From Manihot esculenta (taxonomy: Eukaryota > Streptophyta > Magnoliopsida > Malpighiales > Euphorbiaceae): a stretch of 64,000 nucleotides of DNA. Under the pieces are notes generated by a model that saw only the letters and a list, made by a program, of their open reading frames with translations, did not search any database and was not told the DNA's origin. The stretch lies in NCBI RefSeq assembly GCF_001659605.2, contig NC_035161.2:1674001-1738000 (forward strand), given 5' to 3'. This document shows positions 1-13,187 of this stretch, one piece after another (position 1 is the stretch's first letter; every line of letters starts with the position of its first letter). The position numbers and the translations under genes were made by a program.

Positions 1-1671
1 TAACTAAAATTAAATTAAATCGCTAAAATAATTAAATTAAATCGATTTGATTTAATTAAAATTGATTAATACTCGTATTTATTTTGATGATTGAGAAACT
101 TGTGTCTCATAATATAAAAATAATAGTTTAAGTGTTTAAATAAAATAGATTAAATATATTTTTTATTTTTTATTTTTATACAAAAAATCAGTTAATACTC
201 TGACTTTTTAATTATTATCTTTTTACACCTAACTCTTATAAAAGTATAAATATTTAATCCATACATATGAACATGTTCTATGTACTTGAAATTTTTAAAG
301 GCTAAATAGTTTTTTTTTTTTAGGGTTTAATAATTATATTTTTAAAAGCTAAATAGTTATTTTTTTTAGGATTTAATAATTATATTTTATAAAGTTAAAA
401 GTTAAATAATTACACTTTTATAAAGTTTGAATGTCAAAACCTAACAAAGAAAATTTTATAGTGTGAATTGACATTTTGTATAAAGATTAAGGGGTGATTT
501 ATGTATTTGGCTAATAAAGTGACAGGTGAGAAACTCATCAAACTTTTTTGGCAAAAATATATGTTCAGCTAACCATTGTTAGTCATGCTTCAAAGTTTCC
601 AACACTACAAAAATCTGTGGAATTGCAAACGGATTTTAATCCGAATTATGCTAACCAATTTTAAAATTTATGATAATTTTTAATATAAAAAATTATATAA
701 AAATTCATCAAAATATTTAAAATTAGTTAATAATTCATTAATATTATTAATAAATTTCAAAATTTATTAATAATTTATAAATTTATAAAATAATTAATAT
801 TTAAATTTACATACGACTTAAAATCTATTAGTAAATTTATTGATATTTCAAATAAAATAATATTAAAATTAACTGAATTTTAAATCTGCCGGTAATTTTA
901 TTCATATATTATCAATGAATTTAAAAATTTATTATTAAATAAATAAATAATATTAAAATTTACCGATAAACAAAAACCGTTCATAATATTCTCACGTTTG
1001 TCTCGCATTATCCACTTACCAATATATTTACTAACAAATTTTAAATTTATTAGTAATTTTTTGAGTGAAATTTTTTTATAAATTTAATAATAAATCGTGA
1101 ATTCGTTAGTTTATTATATTTATAAAAATAATAAAATTGATAGAGTGTATATTCTCTTAGGCATATTCTTTCCTGCAAGATTGGAGTTGATCAAACTGTC
1201 TTTTTATGCATGTAAATGTCAAGAATCAAGTTATGTGTTTTGCCAATAAAATAAAAAGCAAGAAACTCATCAAACTTTTATCGTGAGTCATGCATCAAGT
1301 TTCCGTAGAATTCAGTTGCAGATGCTTGGCCGCAGATGAGCATCTGCAACTGAAGCCAACGCCATAGAAAAGATTTGCGCATGTTTCGAAATTCGGGGTT
1401 TTTCTTCCACATTGTCTTTTCTTCCTAACATTTTACATGGAAAAGGCCCACCCACTCAACATTTTGCCCAAATCAGTGACTGATTTAGATGACAAAACAA
1501 ATCTTCAATCGTGATATGTACATAACTTGTTAAATCTCATCTTCACCAAAGCGTACGAAGTTATAATGTTGAATCAGATGGTAAATAGTACATTTTAGAA
1601 CAATTTATATTTTCCCTTGGATATCGAGCCTTTCTTAACATAAAAGATGAACCCATAGAAAGCAGTAGCAA
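1..1671. other. AT-rich intergenic DNA downstream of ATG13
   Basis: No coding sequence is supported here. The stretch is very AT-rich. It has short direct repeats near 300-430 (copies of 'gctaaatagtt' and 'tttaataattatattt') and many imperfect inverted AT-rich words at 640-1130 that look like old MITE debris. The part nearest 1671 should contain the ATG13 3'UTR and polyadenylation site on the minus strand, but I cannot fix the site. Confidence 0.6.
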
Positions 1672-4600
1672 TTAAGCTTCTTTGCTGATCAGCCGAGTTC
1701 CACTCTTAGAGAGTAGCAGGTCTTTCATTTCTCTGTAACTCTTAAGCTCTTCTAATGCATCTGCTGTTTTCCGAGGCATAAAGAACTCAGAGGCAGTTGC
1801 AATTCCTTCATCTCCGTCAGTCCTCAAAGACTTGGATGAATAACAACTTGGATCTTGTCGTAGAGGAGGCGCTGTCCTCAGCATGCGCACGAGAACACCA
1901 ACAGCAGCATCTTGAGATTTTTTCCCCATTAGTAATGAATGTGGAGTAGACTCTAAATTCTTTTTCCCATCAAGGTTCTGACTGCACATCCAAAATAAAA
2001 ATGGCAAAAGAAGGTCAAGTAGCAGAAGAATAAGAAATGTTGCATGTAACATTTAAGGAAATACACAGCATGATTAACAGGTGAACTCGAATATTATGGG
2101 TGAAATGCACACAAGTATACAGCTTAAGTTGGTTGAACTGAAAAGGCATGGAAAATAATACTTTACATTCGACAGCAGTTCTCCATGCCCAAGAAAGACT
2201 ATCAAAAGATTTGGACCATTTGGTTAAGCAACACCAGTATTAACCTTCCAAAACTAGAATTCTACCACTGCACTTTGCCACTTCAGAAACATTCTGCAAT
2301 TGGCGTAAGCACCTACAAAGTAAACCTAAATAGAATCCAGAAACAATGGCTGTAAGCTGCGCAGGTTAAGAAAGCCTAATTAGTGGGGATAGGCGAAGGT
2401 TCCTAATTACTTGAACTGATGCACTTTGTGGCAACTGAAATCACAAAAACAGAGAAAATGTTCAATAGGATCTATATCCATGACTTTCAGTTGATGTTCA
2501 TTTGGAATTTGCCAACAATTAAACAGCCATATTTATCTTAACATCACAGGTTAAAGATAATATGATAGACCTAAGCCAGGAAATCCTATAAAGTAATATT
2601 GCCCTCAAGTGTCTTCACATAAGCAAACATAATTGCAAATGAAATGCATCAAGTACCATGTTTTGGACATTCCCTCTTGCCCAATGCTTTGCTTCTTGAC
2701 CCAACTTCAAGTACCAATAGGTATCATGTAGTTTGAAAAACAAGCAATCTTGCCTGATTCCAGCATAATACTCAATTGTTAGAATTGATGAGATTCCATT
2801 AATTTATGTCAATTCCTATTTAGTATAGAATTTATATTCCTAAATGTCTATTCCTATTTAGTATAGAATTTATATTCCTAAATAGGTAGAATAATTTATG
2901 TCTATTCCTATTTAGATGATTTGATATATTTCTATTTAACCGAAGAATCCCTAAATTTATGTATATGCCATATATAATTTGGGTCTTCAATTATAGATAG
3001 GCAAACCTTTGTAATTTGAGATACAAAATATAATTAAATAAAGATATGCCCCTTTGAGGTTTTGTATCCTGGATGTAGGCTATCATAACTGAACCACATA
3101 AATCTTCTCATATTATTTTCTTATTCCTCCTTTATTATTCTAAATTTAACATAGTATTAAATATTGGTACTGTCACCGCCAAAGTTCACAGCTAAATTTC
3201 TATGTTTGATGGGCGTAATCTATACAACCCTACGAGTTGTTTTGCATTGATGTTTCCTTGCCAAAATTACCTTGGAAATGCAATTTGCATTGATGTTTCT
3301 TTGCCCACATTGTTTTGGAGAGGAATTTTGTCTTGATGTTTCCTCATTGACATCTCCATCGGAGAGGAAAGTGCAATTCTAAAGGTTGTTTCATGTTTTG
3401 GTGCTCTCTGTGGGTGTTTCCAAATCTACTTATAAGCTGTTAGTTGTAAGTTGCTGAAACAAAGTTTTTGATTTCTACAAAGAATGTTATCAAGAGGAAG
3501 TGTTGGGATTGATGGGATTCCATGTTACAACTAAGGGGAAGTGTTAAGAAGTTATTCCTACTTAGTGTAGGATTTATATTCTTAATAGTGAGAATAACTT
3601 ATGTCTATAATTGTTATTTAGGAAGATTTAATATATTCATATTTAGTTGGAGAATCACTTAATCGATGGCATCATACCATATATGTCTTGGGCTTTTCCA
3701 TTCTAAATAGACAAGTCTTTGTATTATGAGATATAAAATAATTACATAAAAATATAATCATTTGAGGCTTTGTGTCCATGGATATAGACTCTCATAGCCG
3801 AATCACGTAAATCTTTCCATGTTATTTCTTTTTTCTTTTTTGTTATTCTAACTTTAACAACAATATTCTCCATTATAAACAGATGTTAGCATTTTCCATA
3901 AAAATTGAAATTTTGAGTTTTCTTAGAAAATGTAAAATGAAAAATAGATAATTATTTTTCACACATAAACAAGCCCCAAGGTATTAATGTATTATAGTAA
4001 TTAACACCTCATTGTCTACATAGAGATACCATCCTTGATACTGTTCATAGTTACTATCTGCATGACCTAAAAACCCTAGTTTTCATCCCCTTTTTATTTC
4101 CAAAATAAACCCACATGTACATAAAATTATTATCAAAGGACACAATAGCTTTCTTTAGAACTCCATCATAAGGTACTTCAATGAACAAAGATGAGCAATA
4201 TAGTGACAATTATTCACATAACCTTTGCATCGAACAATTATGATATTAAAAAGATAACAAAAAAATCAACAATTAAGAAAAAGACAAAATTGACAGGAAA
4301 GCAACATAACCTGTCTGGACATCTTGCACTTAAAGCAGGTAATGAAGGCATTGAAAGAAGACTCGGGGGGAAAAAAAGTGAAGAAAGAATCACTAAAGAA
4401 AAATTTTGCAAGTTTAATTAGTCAGTATGCTATGCTTGGAAAACAATGATGGAAATACAACTTGATCTTTCAGTATTTCCTTCTCTTTTATCATTCATAG
4501 ATATAGATGATACACGATTCACTCTAAAATGAACTCTATCCTCTTTAAATAAAAAAAGTGAAAAAGATCTAGTATCAATCCATCCATGGATGGTAAAATA

Positions 4601-7220
4601 ATAATAACAATAATAATGATAATAATGAAGTCATGAATCTCAAAGCCATTCTATATTCGATATGACTAAAGAAAATTTGGAATCAGAACAAGATTTCCTT
4701 ACTTGAAATTTGATTTCCATTTGGAAATAATTGACAATTGGAAAGGTCTATCAACTCATGATACTAATTCTAAATTTGAAAGTGATGGCAAAAATCTCAG
4801 CCATGAAGAATGTATAAGAGCAAACAAAAGGTTTGATAAAAATGTTGTAGTAAGGCAAAACACCATTGATTTAGTGGTTATAACAAATAATTAGACTATT
4901 GGTTCACCGCCCAACAACTAATGGTTACTCATCAAAAGATTAACCTAATGTGCACAAACAATGTGACAAGGACACAAAACATATACTTGATATTTTTAAA
5001 GATATTTTTGAATAATTTGAGTTGGTAGAAATGATTTCAAATACAATGATATACTGAAAGTGTAAGAAATTTGAATGGTGAACAACAAATAAAAGATAGC
5101 ATACTCATGGTAGTACAGTGATTTCTTGAAAAGTGAGAAGGCATGAACCAATAGACAATAAGACTTTTCTTTTAACTTCAAGATATCTTCCTTGAGAATA
5201 TCCCTTGTAACTTGCTTTTTGCCCCCTCTCTGCTGTCCATCTTTTCGTACAAAGGAGAATTATGTCTTAGACCTATGACTTTTTTCCCAAATCCCAACCA
5301 CCTGAGCTTAGCCCAGGCGATAGAACTTATCCATGTTTAATAATAACACAAGAGCAAGAATATAAGCAATAAACTGAAAAAGAAACATGAAATCGACACA
5401 GCAGGGAAGATCATAAAGGAAATGCCTTGAATATATGGACATCAAAACCAACACTGTGCACTCTGTCAATAAATGACAGCACATGTAGTTGGACAAACAA
5501 GTTATACCTGCATTGTCACACAGAAATGAGGAAAACTGAAGTACCTATTAGGTGAATCTGAAATATCAACATCATCAACATCAAAAGGACATGAGAAGTC
5601 ACAATCTTCTAAGTCATCCTGGAAAGATAATCTGCTAGAACTTCTAGAAATTCCAATACGTGGTGAACCACTAGAAGATAGCAGTCCTGACAAGCGCCCA
5701 GAATCATCTTTGCTATCTTTGAGAATCTAAAGATAATAAAATTCAGACCTTATCAACAAGCAATATGAGATAGATGAAGTTTAATGAGTAGAAATGTAAA
5801 GCCCATCAAAAAGCACTAAAGCAGGATGGGAAGCAAAGGCTACCTTATGACCAGAATAATGATTTACTAAGCCAGGGTTTGACTCTCCGCCTCCGGTCCT
5901 TAAAGATTCTGATTTCCTGATTGACCGGATTCCAGATGGAGACTCCTGTGATGAAGTATCATATCTTGTGCTTTTGGGAGATAAAGGTGGAAGTGAATTT
6001 TTATTTGGATCAGAAAAATTTGGAGAAAGGTATTTAGCACTTCTGCCTGTCAATGGAAGAGGGATAGTTACAGGGGCAGTTTCTGAAGTAAAAAGAGTTT
6101 GCAGAGGACTAGCACCGGGGAAGTATGTTGGAGTGGAAGGAGACACAGATGGCGAGAACGGAGGTGAAAGCTGATACTCATCAATACCAGTATTTTTTGA
6201 ATGAGTTGTTGGTCTATAGCTTTGTAATCTATTACCATAAGAATCTGCTGGAGTATATGAGAAATCATATGGCATGGGAGATGTTGGGTAGGCAGGAGGA
6301 GATCCACCAAAAGTTTGGTTGGCCATAAAAGGGGGAGGTCTATGAAAGCCACTTGTCCAGCTATGTGGGCGTTGAAAAGGAGTAGAAGTAGGTGGACGTA
6401 TTCCCCTCAGTGGAAAGGATGTAGCACCAACTCCCCTCTCTGAAGAAGGAAAAGACCTCAAAGGGTCAGTTGTAGGGCTACCAACATAATCTGTTATAAT
6501 CTTTGGTGGGAATGTTGCCAAAGGCTCCAGGTTAAAATCAGAAAGTGATGGACGATAATTCACTGATAAAGAAAGATGGCCAAAAAGGGCCTCTACAGGC
6601 ATAAAACTATATTCTTTCATCATTTCCTCCTCTGACCTAGAAAATGGTTCACAAAATGAAGAAACCTTGTATATGATATCAAAATTATAAGTCTGACTAT
6701 ATGAGCTTAGCTGCCGAAAGATCCGATAAGCTGGGAGAAGCCTCATTTGCGAATAAAGAGAACGTAGAAGTATGATTGACTTCTTATATATCTTCTTGTA
6801 AGAGGCAGAACTTTCCCCTGTTTGTGGAGACATAACCCGCTGGGTCTTATACTGAACTACCCACCTCTCTATTACTGTCTCAATGGGTCTCCTCTCAGCC
6901 ACAGAAGAGTATAGATTGTCCACTAAAGAAGAAGTAGTCCCCTCACGAACAAGTATTATGTCAATTATCATTGGGTCCATTACATTTCTTTGCCAAAAAT
7001 TCAAGTTATCTAATGCAGCAGGACGATCTCCTAGAACTAAATTGAACCATCTGTCACTCTTTCTCACCCGAGAACCGGATTGAAAGTCATCATTACGATC
7101 ATGTGGGTGAAGAGAGGGAATTCTAGAGTCCAAAATAATATGCAAGCTCTTCAACAGGAACTGGGAAATAATTTGTTCCAATTTTCCAGATTCGGTATGA
7201 GAGTTACTGTGCGAATCCAT
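1672..7220 (-). CDS. ATG13: Autophagy-related protein 13 (ATG13), three coding exons
   Basis: Spliced minus-strand CDS with exons 7220..5844, 5726..5545 and 1981..1672, about 622 aa. Known role: regulatory subunit of the ATG1 kinase complex that starts autophagosome formation, acting at the phagophore assembly site under TOR control. The N-terminal part (about residues 10-250, from LEQIISQFLLKSLHIILDSR to VNYRPSL) matches the plant ATG13 HORMA domain. The middle is a Ser/Pro-rich disordered linker. The C-terminal third keeps the plant-conserved block SFQDDLEDCDFSCPFDVDD and the tail ALEELKSYREMKDLLLSKSG. Splice sites fit GT/AG: donor after GHK at 5844, acceptor before ILKDSKDD at 5726, donor AG/GTAC at 5545, acceptor GCAG at 1982-1985. 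The junction of exons 2 and 3 restores S-Q-N-L-D in frame. The start ATG at 7220 opens the conserved N-terminus. No frame damage is visible. Paralogue (13a or 13b) not resolved. Confidence 0.9.
1982..5544 (-). other. ATG13: Long second intron of ATG13
   Basis: This 3.56-kb intron separates coding exons 2 and 3. It contains a TRIM-like LTR element at 2777-3859. The remainder (1986-2770 and 3860-5540) is AT-rich single-copy-looking sequence with no gene that I recognise; short open frames at 4191-4421 and 4703-4894 are low-complexity and have no family features. The ATAATAATAATG-type run at 4598-4627 is a microsatellite. Confidence 0.75.
2777..3859 (+). mobile_element. TRIM-like small LTR retrotransposon in the ATG13 intron
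   Basis: Two related direct repeats, 2777..3151 and 3501..3859, both run from TGTT to TTTAACA and share blocks such as TTGATGRGATTCCAT, TTTATATTC and the CATAT(A/T)-rich centre. The repeats flank only about 350 bp of non-coding DNA. After the first repeat comes 'tagtattaaata', a possible worn TGGTATCAGAGC primer site. Directly before the second is the purine tract AAGAGGAAG. The flanks TCAAT (2772-2776) and ACAAT (3860-3864) are a one-mismatch 5-bp duplication. Size and lack of coding fit a TRIM. The copies differ at many positions, so it is old. Confidence 0.65.
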
Positions 7221-7985
7221 GGTTTATTACAGAGAAGACGTCTGAAGCTACAAATTCTGGTCCATCAAAGATAAGCAGCTCTCTTCCTAGGGTCAGTTAT
7301 AAACCAAGTGATGAATCTTGATAGATTCTTCGCCTGGAAAAGCAAATACAGATGTGGCAAATGAACAAAAGGCCAAGCCATAAAACAGGCAAACAGCAGA
7401 AGCTCCTGTTAATCAATCTACAAAATGGGGATCGTGTAGCAGGCCCTGAAATGTAAAAACCTAATGAAAGACCAAAATAAACAATTACCAGATCGAGAAA
7501 TCAAGGCTTAAGGGGCATTAAATGATCCAAAGGACAAGCACCCACAACGTGAATTCTGGAATCAAAAGCATAAAACCCAAATCAATAAGTCAGATATCAA
7601 CCAAATGGATTTGAAATCATCAGAACAGACTATAATTTATCATGAAAAGAAAAGAAAAGAAAAATATATCATTTGGCGCTCCATAATATAAAATAGAAAA
7701 AAGAACCAGAAAACTTACAAAAAAGAAGAAACGACCGACGCTACTGAATTCAGGAGTTTGCAATTGCAAGCAAAGCGAAAGATAGACGTAAAAAGCACAT
7801 CATCAACTACAGCTACAGGATAGAGGTGGAGCACAAAGAGACTCTCTGTCTCTAATTTTTTGTGCAGCAGAGGCGGCCGAGGGAAGCAGCAGTAGAATGA
7901 AGGGGTTTCCGTCCAGTTTTAGCATCAAACAGTAACAGCAAATCACTCCTCCATTCTTCTTCCATTGATCTCAGACCTAACCCTC
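7221..7985 (-). other. ATG13: ATG13 5'UTR with an intron, and promoter edge
   Basis: On the minus strand a pyrimidine-rich acceptor (TTTTCCAG) ends near 7334, so 7221..7333 is a 5'UTR exon joined to the start codon. A good donor (GTAAGTTTTC) directly left of 7719 suggests a first non-coding exon from about 7719 to about 7985. That stretch contains a CT-rich run (near 7985-8010 on the plus strand 'tctctctctctc'), common around plant transcription starts. The UTR intron would be about 385 bp. Inferred from splice signals only; no transcript evidence. Confidence 0.6.
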
Positions 7986-9561
7986 CTCTGTGTCTCTCTC
8001 TCTCCTATAATTGCAAGATTAGTTCGTGTAAGAAAACATAAGCCTTGCTACAGATCCATATCATAATGTCAATATTTTATAAGCATCGTATATCACAAGT
8101 CAATTCATTGGCGACATTAACATCCTCTTTGTTGTTGTCCTCCACAAGACGGGTTCTGTTGGGTTGGGCCTTAATTAGCTGTCGTCATAGATCTCATATT
8201 ACCTTTGCTCTGATGCATTATTTGCTCCATAAATTAAAAAAATAAAAAAAATTATATTGAAAATAATTTAAATAAATTTTTATAGATTCATATAAAAATT
8301 TTTATTTTAAATAAAAATTTTTAAATTAAAAAATTTAAACTCTTTCATTTTAAATAAAATAATCATTATAAACATGTAGATGTGATCCTGTAATGTAAGT
8401 GCGACTTTTTTCTGTGTGTCTCTCTTGTATTGTAAGTGTGACCCTTATATATTTCGAAAACTCAAATATTACATGTATGTTAGAATAATATAACCGCTCG
8501 AATGGTAAAATTTAGAGTAATTGCACTATGTAATACCGTAGATTATTTATCACATTAAATATCCTTATAATCTCTTTTATGTCTACAATTATATTTTATC
8601 TATAGATAAATATAATTGACCGATCAATGAATATAAAACTAATGTGATACTTTCATATGATCTTCCTCATATCTCGATACTCTCAATCTTAATTCAATTT
8701 GTTTTTCTAAAAACATCTCGTCAGATTGTATTATTCATAATCATATGATAATATCCTAAAATAGCAAATATTAAATTAAGTTTCAAGTAATAAATCAGAA
8801 TCCTAAGGGTATTAGTAAGATTATTTATAATCTTTAAGACCTCACACATTAACAAGCAGAAATTAACGCTTGTACTCCCATCATTAGTCACAAGCACATA
8901 TGGTATAAATCACATACTACGATTTCTTTTCATTTGTAACGGAGCGTATGTCTCTATTTAAAATATCGTACAGATGATAATTTAAGCATACTTAATATTC
9001 AAATTTGAGTTCTCTAAGCTACTTATTTTAAAATAGAACTTCATTTGACAGATAATGTGACTTATTTATATAAAATTATTGTAAAATACAATAATCACCC
9101 ACTATTATTCTCAATTTCTTTGAAATGATATTTCATATTATAAGTTTTTGAGCTCTCAATTTTATCCACAAATAAAATAAAATTTATAATTGTCTTGTAT
9201 TTTGTTACCTCACTAGATAATAAAACCAATGCTGTGTGAGGAGGCATTTGTTATCTATCTGATATACTTCTCATAATTGTATTCCTAATATAAAATAGTA
9301 TGTATGAATTGCACAATTGCAATAATAATTTAAATACATCAACTCATTATCTTATCCTCTACGCTAACTCAATTACTTCACAAGTCTGTACAAAATATTT
9401 TTCATATTAGTCTTTATTAGTTAGCTCAAAAAGTCACTACGTAGAAAAGACTTTTATTTTATGTGTATTTATATCTCTAATATAGTAAATGATAACTTCT
9501 TATTTCTTAAGAAGATATATCTTAAAATAGATTTAGGCTCATCTAAATCTTCTCTCCTTTT
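7986..9561. other. AT-rich intergenic DNA, probably including the end of an old copia remnant
   Basis: No coding sequence supported. From about 8400 to 9561 the DNA is a worn, AT-rich sequence. By position it should be the 3' end (minus strand) of the decayed copia element whose RT survives at 30.6-31.2 kb, now separated from it by the younger copia and by element A. That continuity is inferred from insertion geometry, not from recognisable domains. Confidence 0.4.
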
Positions 9562-9741
9562 TGAAAGAGCTTGACTTGAAGAGAATTTATTGATTATTAA
9601 CAGCGTATTATACATGTATTTATAGGGCTACAATGACTGGAAGTAATCTCCAACAATACGGTTTCTAGAGGCTAACTATATACAGCTGTATAAGATAACA
9701 AACGTAGTTGTAACTAACTCTTATGCTTATCATCCTTATCA
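9562..9741 (-). repeat. Copia 3' LTR
   Basis: 180-bp direct repeat, TG...CA ends. By eye it differs from the partner at 13188-13367 at one base (tatatacag versus tatgtacag), so the insertion is young. The tract ggccccctcaa at 9742-9752 (TTGAGGGGGCC on the element strand) is the polypurine tract that primes plus-strand DNA synthesis. Confidence 0.92.
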
Positions 9742-12700
9742 GGCCCCCTCAATTCAAGCGTTCGTGGGAAAGCTTGGATTGTTAAAAGACGCATAAGAGT
9801 TTGATGTCGATCTTTAGACAATGGCTTTGTTAAGATATCAGCAATCTGATCTTTAGAGCATATGAATTGAACTTTAACCTCATGTTTGTGTACTTTGTCG
9901 CGAACGAAATGGAAATCGACCTCCAAATGCTTGGACCGAGCATGAAAAACTGGATTCACAGAAAGATATGTCGCACCAATGTTATCACACCATAAATTTG
10001 GGATAGTGGAGGAGGAAAACTTAATATCTTGTAAGAGAGACTGAATCCAGGTCAATTCAGTAACTGCAAGACCGATGGCACGATACTCTGCTTCTGTAGA
10101 TGATCAATAGTGCCATCAGATTTATATTTAATTCTGAAAACCCACTTACATCCCACAATATTCTGAGCGTGAGTCTGCGGAACCAATTCCCAAGTACCAG
10201 TTTGTAATAAGGCATTAAGTTCCTGTATCATGGCCTCTCGCCATTGTGGAGTTTTAATGGCTTGACTGTATGATGTTGGAACAAAATCTGCAACACTAGC
10301 AAACCGTGACTGAGGGGACCAAGGGCGGAGCGGCTTAAGACTGCCAGTTTGTTGCCGTGTGATCATTGAATGAGTTTTAACGACTACTGGAGATGGAACT
10401 AGTGCTTGTGCATTAAAATCAGGTACTGAAACTCGAAGAGGACTGGGAGAACTCAAGTTAGGGGATACGGTGCGTTCTGATGAGGGGGAATTAATCGGTT
10501 CGGTTTGGCGTAAACTGATTAATTCGGCTTGATTAGTGTTGAGAGGAACACCTTGCGTTGAGCCGGTTTGAGTTGATGGGGAGCCAATCTGATTTGCGTT
10601 TAATGAAACGCTGCGTTGAGAAGTAAGGCTCGTTATTTCTTCATGCTGCTGGTTTAAATCAGTTTGTTCTTCATTTGTTTGTGAAGAATTTTGCACAAAT
10701 GGTTGAGCAGTATGGGGTGAGGCACCAAGAATCCCAGATTGTGTATGATGGAAAACTGGTACTGGTGGTAATGGCACTGAGGTCGGAGTTGCTGCTGGAG
10801 TAGACATAGCCGAATTATCATTTAACTTCTTGAATGGAAACTCCTGCTCAAAAAATAAAACATGGCGTGAGATAAAGATTTTACCGGAAGAAAAATCTAA
10901 ACAGGTATACCCTTTATGAAGTTTGCTGTATCCCAGAAAAACACAAGAAGAAGATTTTGGTGCTAATTTGTGAGGAGAGCAGGGTTTCAACCAAGGGTAA
11001 CACAATGAACCAAAGACTCTCATCTCATCATAATTGGGTAACTCCTTGAATAATGCTTCATACGGTGTTTTACCATTTAATAATGATGATGGTAACCTAT
11101 TGATAGTGTACATGGCAGAACTAAAGGCATATGTCCAATATTCATAAGGTACTGCAGCATGATTTAACAGTGATCGTCCAAGTTCAACGACGTGTCTGTG
11201 TTTGCGTTCAGCACAACCGTTTTGCTCAGGAGTGTAAGGGCAAGACACTCGTTGAGTGATTCCATTTTGTCTCAAATAACTAGTTAAGGATTGAAACTCC
11301 CCTCCCCAGTCAGATTGAAAGTTTTTAATGGGAAGACCAAAATATTTTTCAACAAGTGTGCGAAACTGAATAAAAATAGGAAGAACATCAGATTTTTGTT
11401 TTAGAAAATAAAGCCAACTATATTTACTATAATGATCATAAAAGATCACATAGTATCGGTAACCATCAAGGGAAACAAAAGGAGCAGGACCCCAAACATC
11501 TGAGCAAAGTAATTCGAGAGGTTGTTTCACACAATAATTTGATTCAGAAAAAGGCAGTTTATGTGATTTACTCACATTACAAGCATGACAAAAAGTAAAC
11601 TGTTTATTGGAATCAAAAGATATATTATTCTTCCTAAGAATATCATAAACAAGTCTGATGTTTGCGTGACCCAATCTCTCATGCCACAAGGAAACAGTTG
11701 TAGGAAAAGCTTTAGGTTGAAATGATCGAACTTGTTGGTTTGGAAAAGGGTAGAGCCCATTCCTATTCAGGCCTTGGTAGAGCACCTGCCTCGTGGGGAT
11801 ATCCTTCACAAAATATTGGTCAGGGAAAAACTCAATAGAAGCATTATTATGTGAGGTGAAAGCAGAAACGGATATCAGATCATTAGTAATGGAAGGAGAA
11901 TAAAGAATATCTTTAAAATGAAAATCACGACCATTAATGGAAGTAACTGAAGACCCACGAGAAGAGATTGAAAGCTTTTTACCATCATCAATTTGCAGAG
12001 TAGTGCCATCAGTGACTGGGGTAGAACGAGCAATAGTTTCCGGATTGGAAGTTAAATGATAATTCACGCCGGAGTCCACCAACTAAGCTGCTGACATATC
12101 AGGTGCAGTTTTTGCCACATTCGCCTAAGGATTAGGTTTTGCTGAAGGACACTGTCGAGAGACATGGCCTATTCCATTGCAATTAAAACAGACCACCGGA
12201 GATGAAGAAGACCCTCGGCCAGAAGTAGAATTATTGTTCCAGTATCCTCCTCGACCAGAATGATTGCCACGACCTCTTGAATTTCTTCCACGACCTCTAC
12301 TGCCTCGTCCAGTACTAACATAATGAGCAGTGGGTGATATTGTTGCAGCAGCATTTACAATTAAGGAATCAACCTTAAGTTGTGTCTCTTCACTAAGCAA
12401 TAATGCATACAATTCATCAAAAGATATTTTCTGATTACGTGCCTCAATTGCACGAGTGAAAGGGCGATACTCCGATCCTAGCCCTTGGAGAACATCACAG
12501 ACCAAATTATCTTCCGTAATTGAGCCGTCTTCTAGCGCACAGAGTTGATCAAAATAGGATTTTGCTTTGCGCATGTAATCGTCAACGGAATCAGTACCTT
12601 TAGTTAAATACTTCAATTGTTTTCTCTAACTCACCCCAAAAGCTAGCTCAAGGAGGAGGATTGCCTATGGCTCATATAAGGGGCACATTACCCCTTTCCA

Positions 12701-13174
12701 CAACCGATGTGGGATTCATCGCACCCCTCACGCCCAGAATTCCTACTGGTGCATGGCATATTTATGGGGCGCCCAACATCGGATGGGGAGACTCTGATAC
12801 CATTGAAAAATTGATTCAGTGACAGAACAATTTATCCAGCTGCGAACAATTTGGTCTTGACAAAACCAATCAGCATGAGCAGGATTAATTTCTCCAGTTG
12901 ACAAGAGTTCTGATGGTGCCGAACCAGTGCCGTCAATATGAGAGGCCAACCGGTATCCATGAAGGAGAGGCATTATTTGTGCATGCCATAACAAGTAATT
13001 GGCAGAGGTGAGTTTGATGGGCAAAAATTGGGTAACATTGGGAATAGACATGGTAGAAAAAGAAGAGGAGGAGAGAGCAGCAGAGGTAGAGGAAATTAAG
13101 GCAGTTTCAGTGGTCATGATGTAAGAATCAAAAGTAGAAAACGAGAAGAGAAAATTTGATGTTAAGCCGTGCAA
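9714..13174 (-). pseudogene. Copia gag-pol remnant: gag, CCHC, PR, IN, joined to RNase H end
   Basis: Reading leftwards: gag start (13174-12813, with PIKLTSANYLLWHAQIMPLLHGY), broken by an insertion at about 12617-12810. Gag resumes at 12616 (DYMRKAKSYFDQLCAL) and ends in a Gly/Arg-rich tail and the zinc knuckle CFNCNGIGHVSRQCP. Then protease with DSGVNYHLTS, GAG-pre-integrase, integrase with zinc H/C residues and the DDE region (CSDVWGPAP, SDWGGEFQS, EQNGCAERKHRHV), and the start of RT (WKWVFRIKYKSDGTI). At about 10102 the RT start is joined directly to RNase H sequence of the STEAEYRA type, out of frame, so the YVDD core of RT is gone. The RNase H C-terminus (LWCDNIGATYLS, ADILTKPL) ends at 9714. 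It cannot supply its own RT. Confidence 0.88.
12617..12810 (-). mobile_element. TRIM-like fragment inserted in the copia gag
   Basis: About 190 bp interrupts gag between VTESI and KYLTKGT. On the minus strand it reads TGGTATCAGAG (a primer-site-like word), then a short segment ending in a GTGAGGGGTG purine tract, then sequence starting with CCCACATCGG and ending GGGGTGAGTTAG, typical of short plant TRIM-like LTRs. So it looks like a primer site, short internal part and 3' LTR start of a tiny element that lost its 5' LTR. No target duplication was resolved. Confidence 0.45.
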
Positions 13175-13187
13175 AGCTCTGATACCA

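Noticed and set aside
6068..7274. Several shorter frames overlapping the first ATG13 coding exon
   Set aside because: Shadows of the long, conserved ATG13 reading frame.
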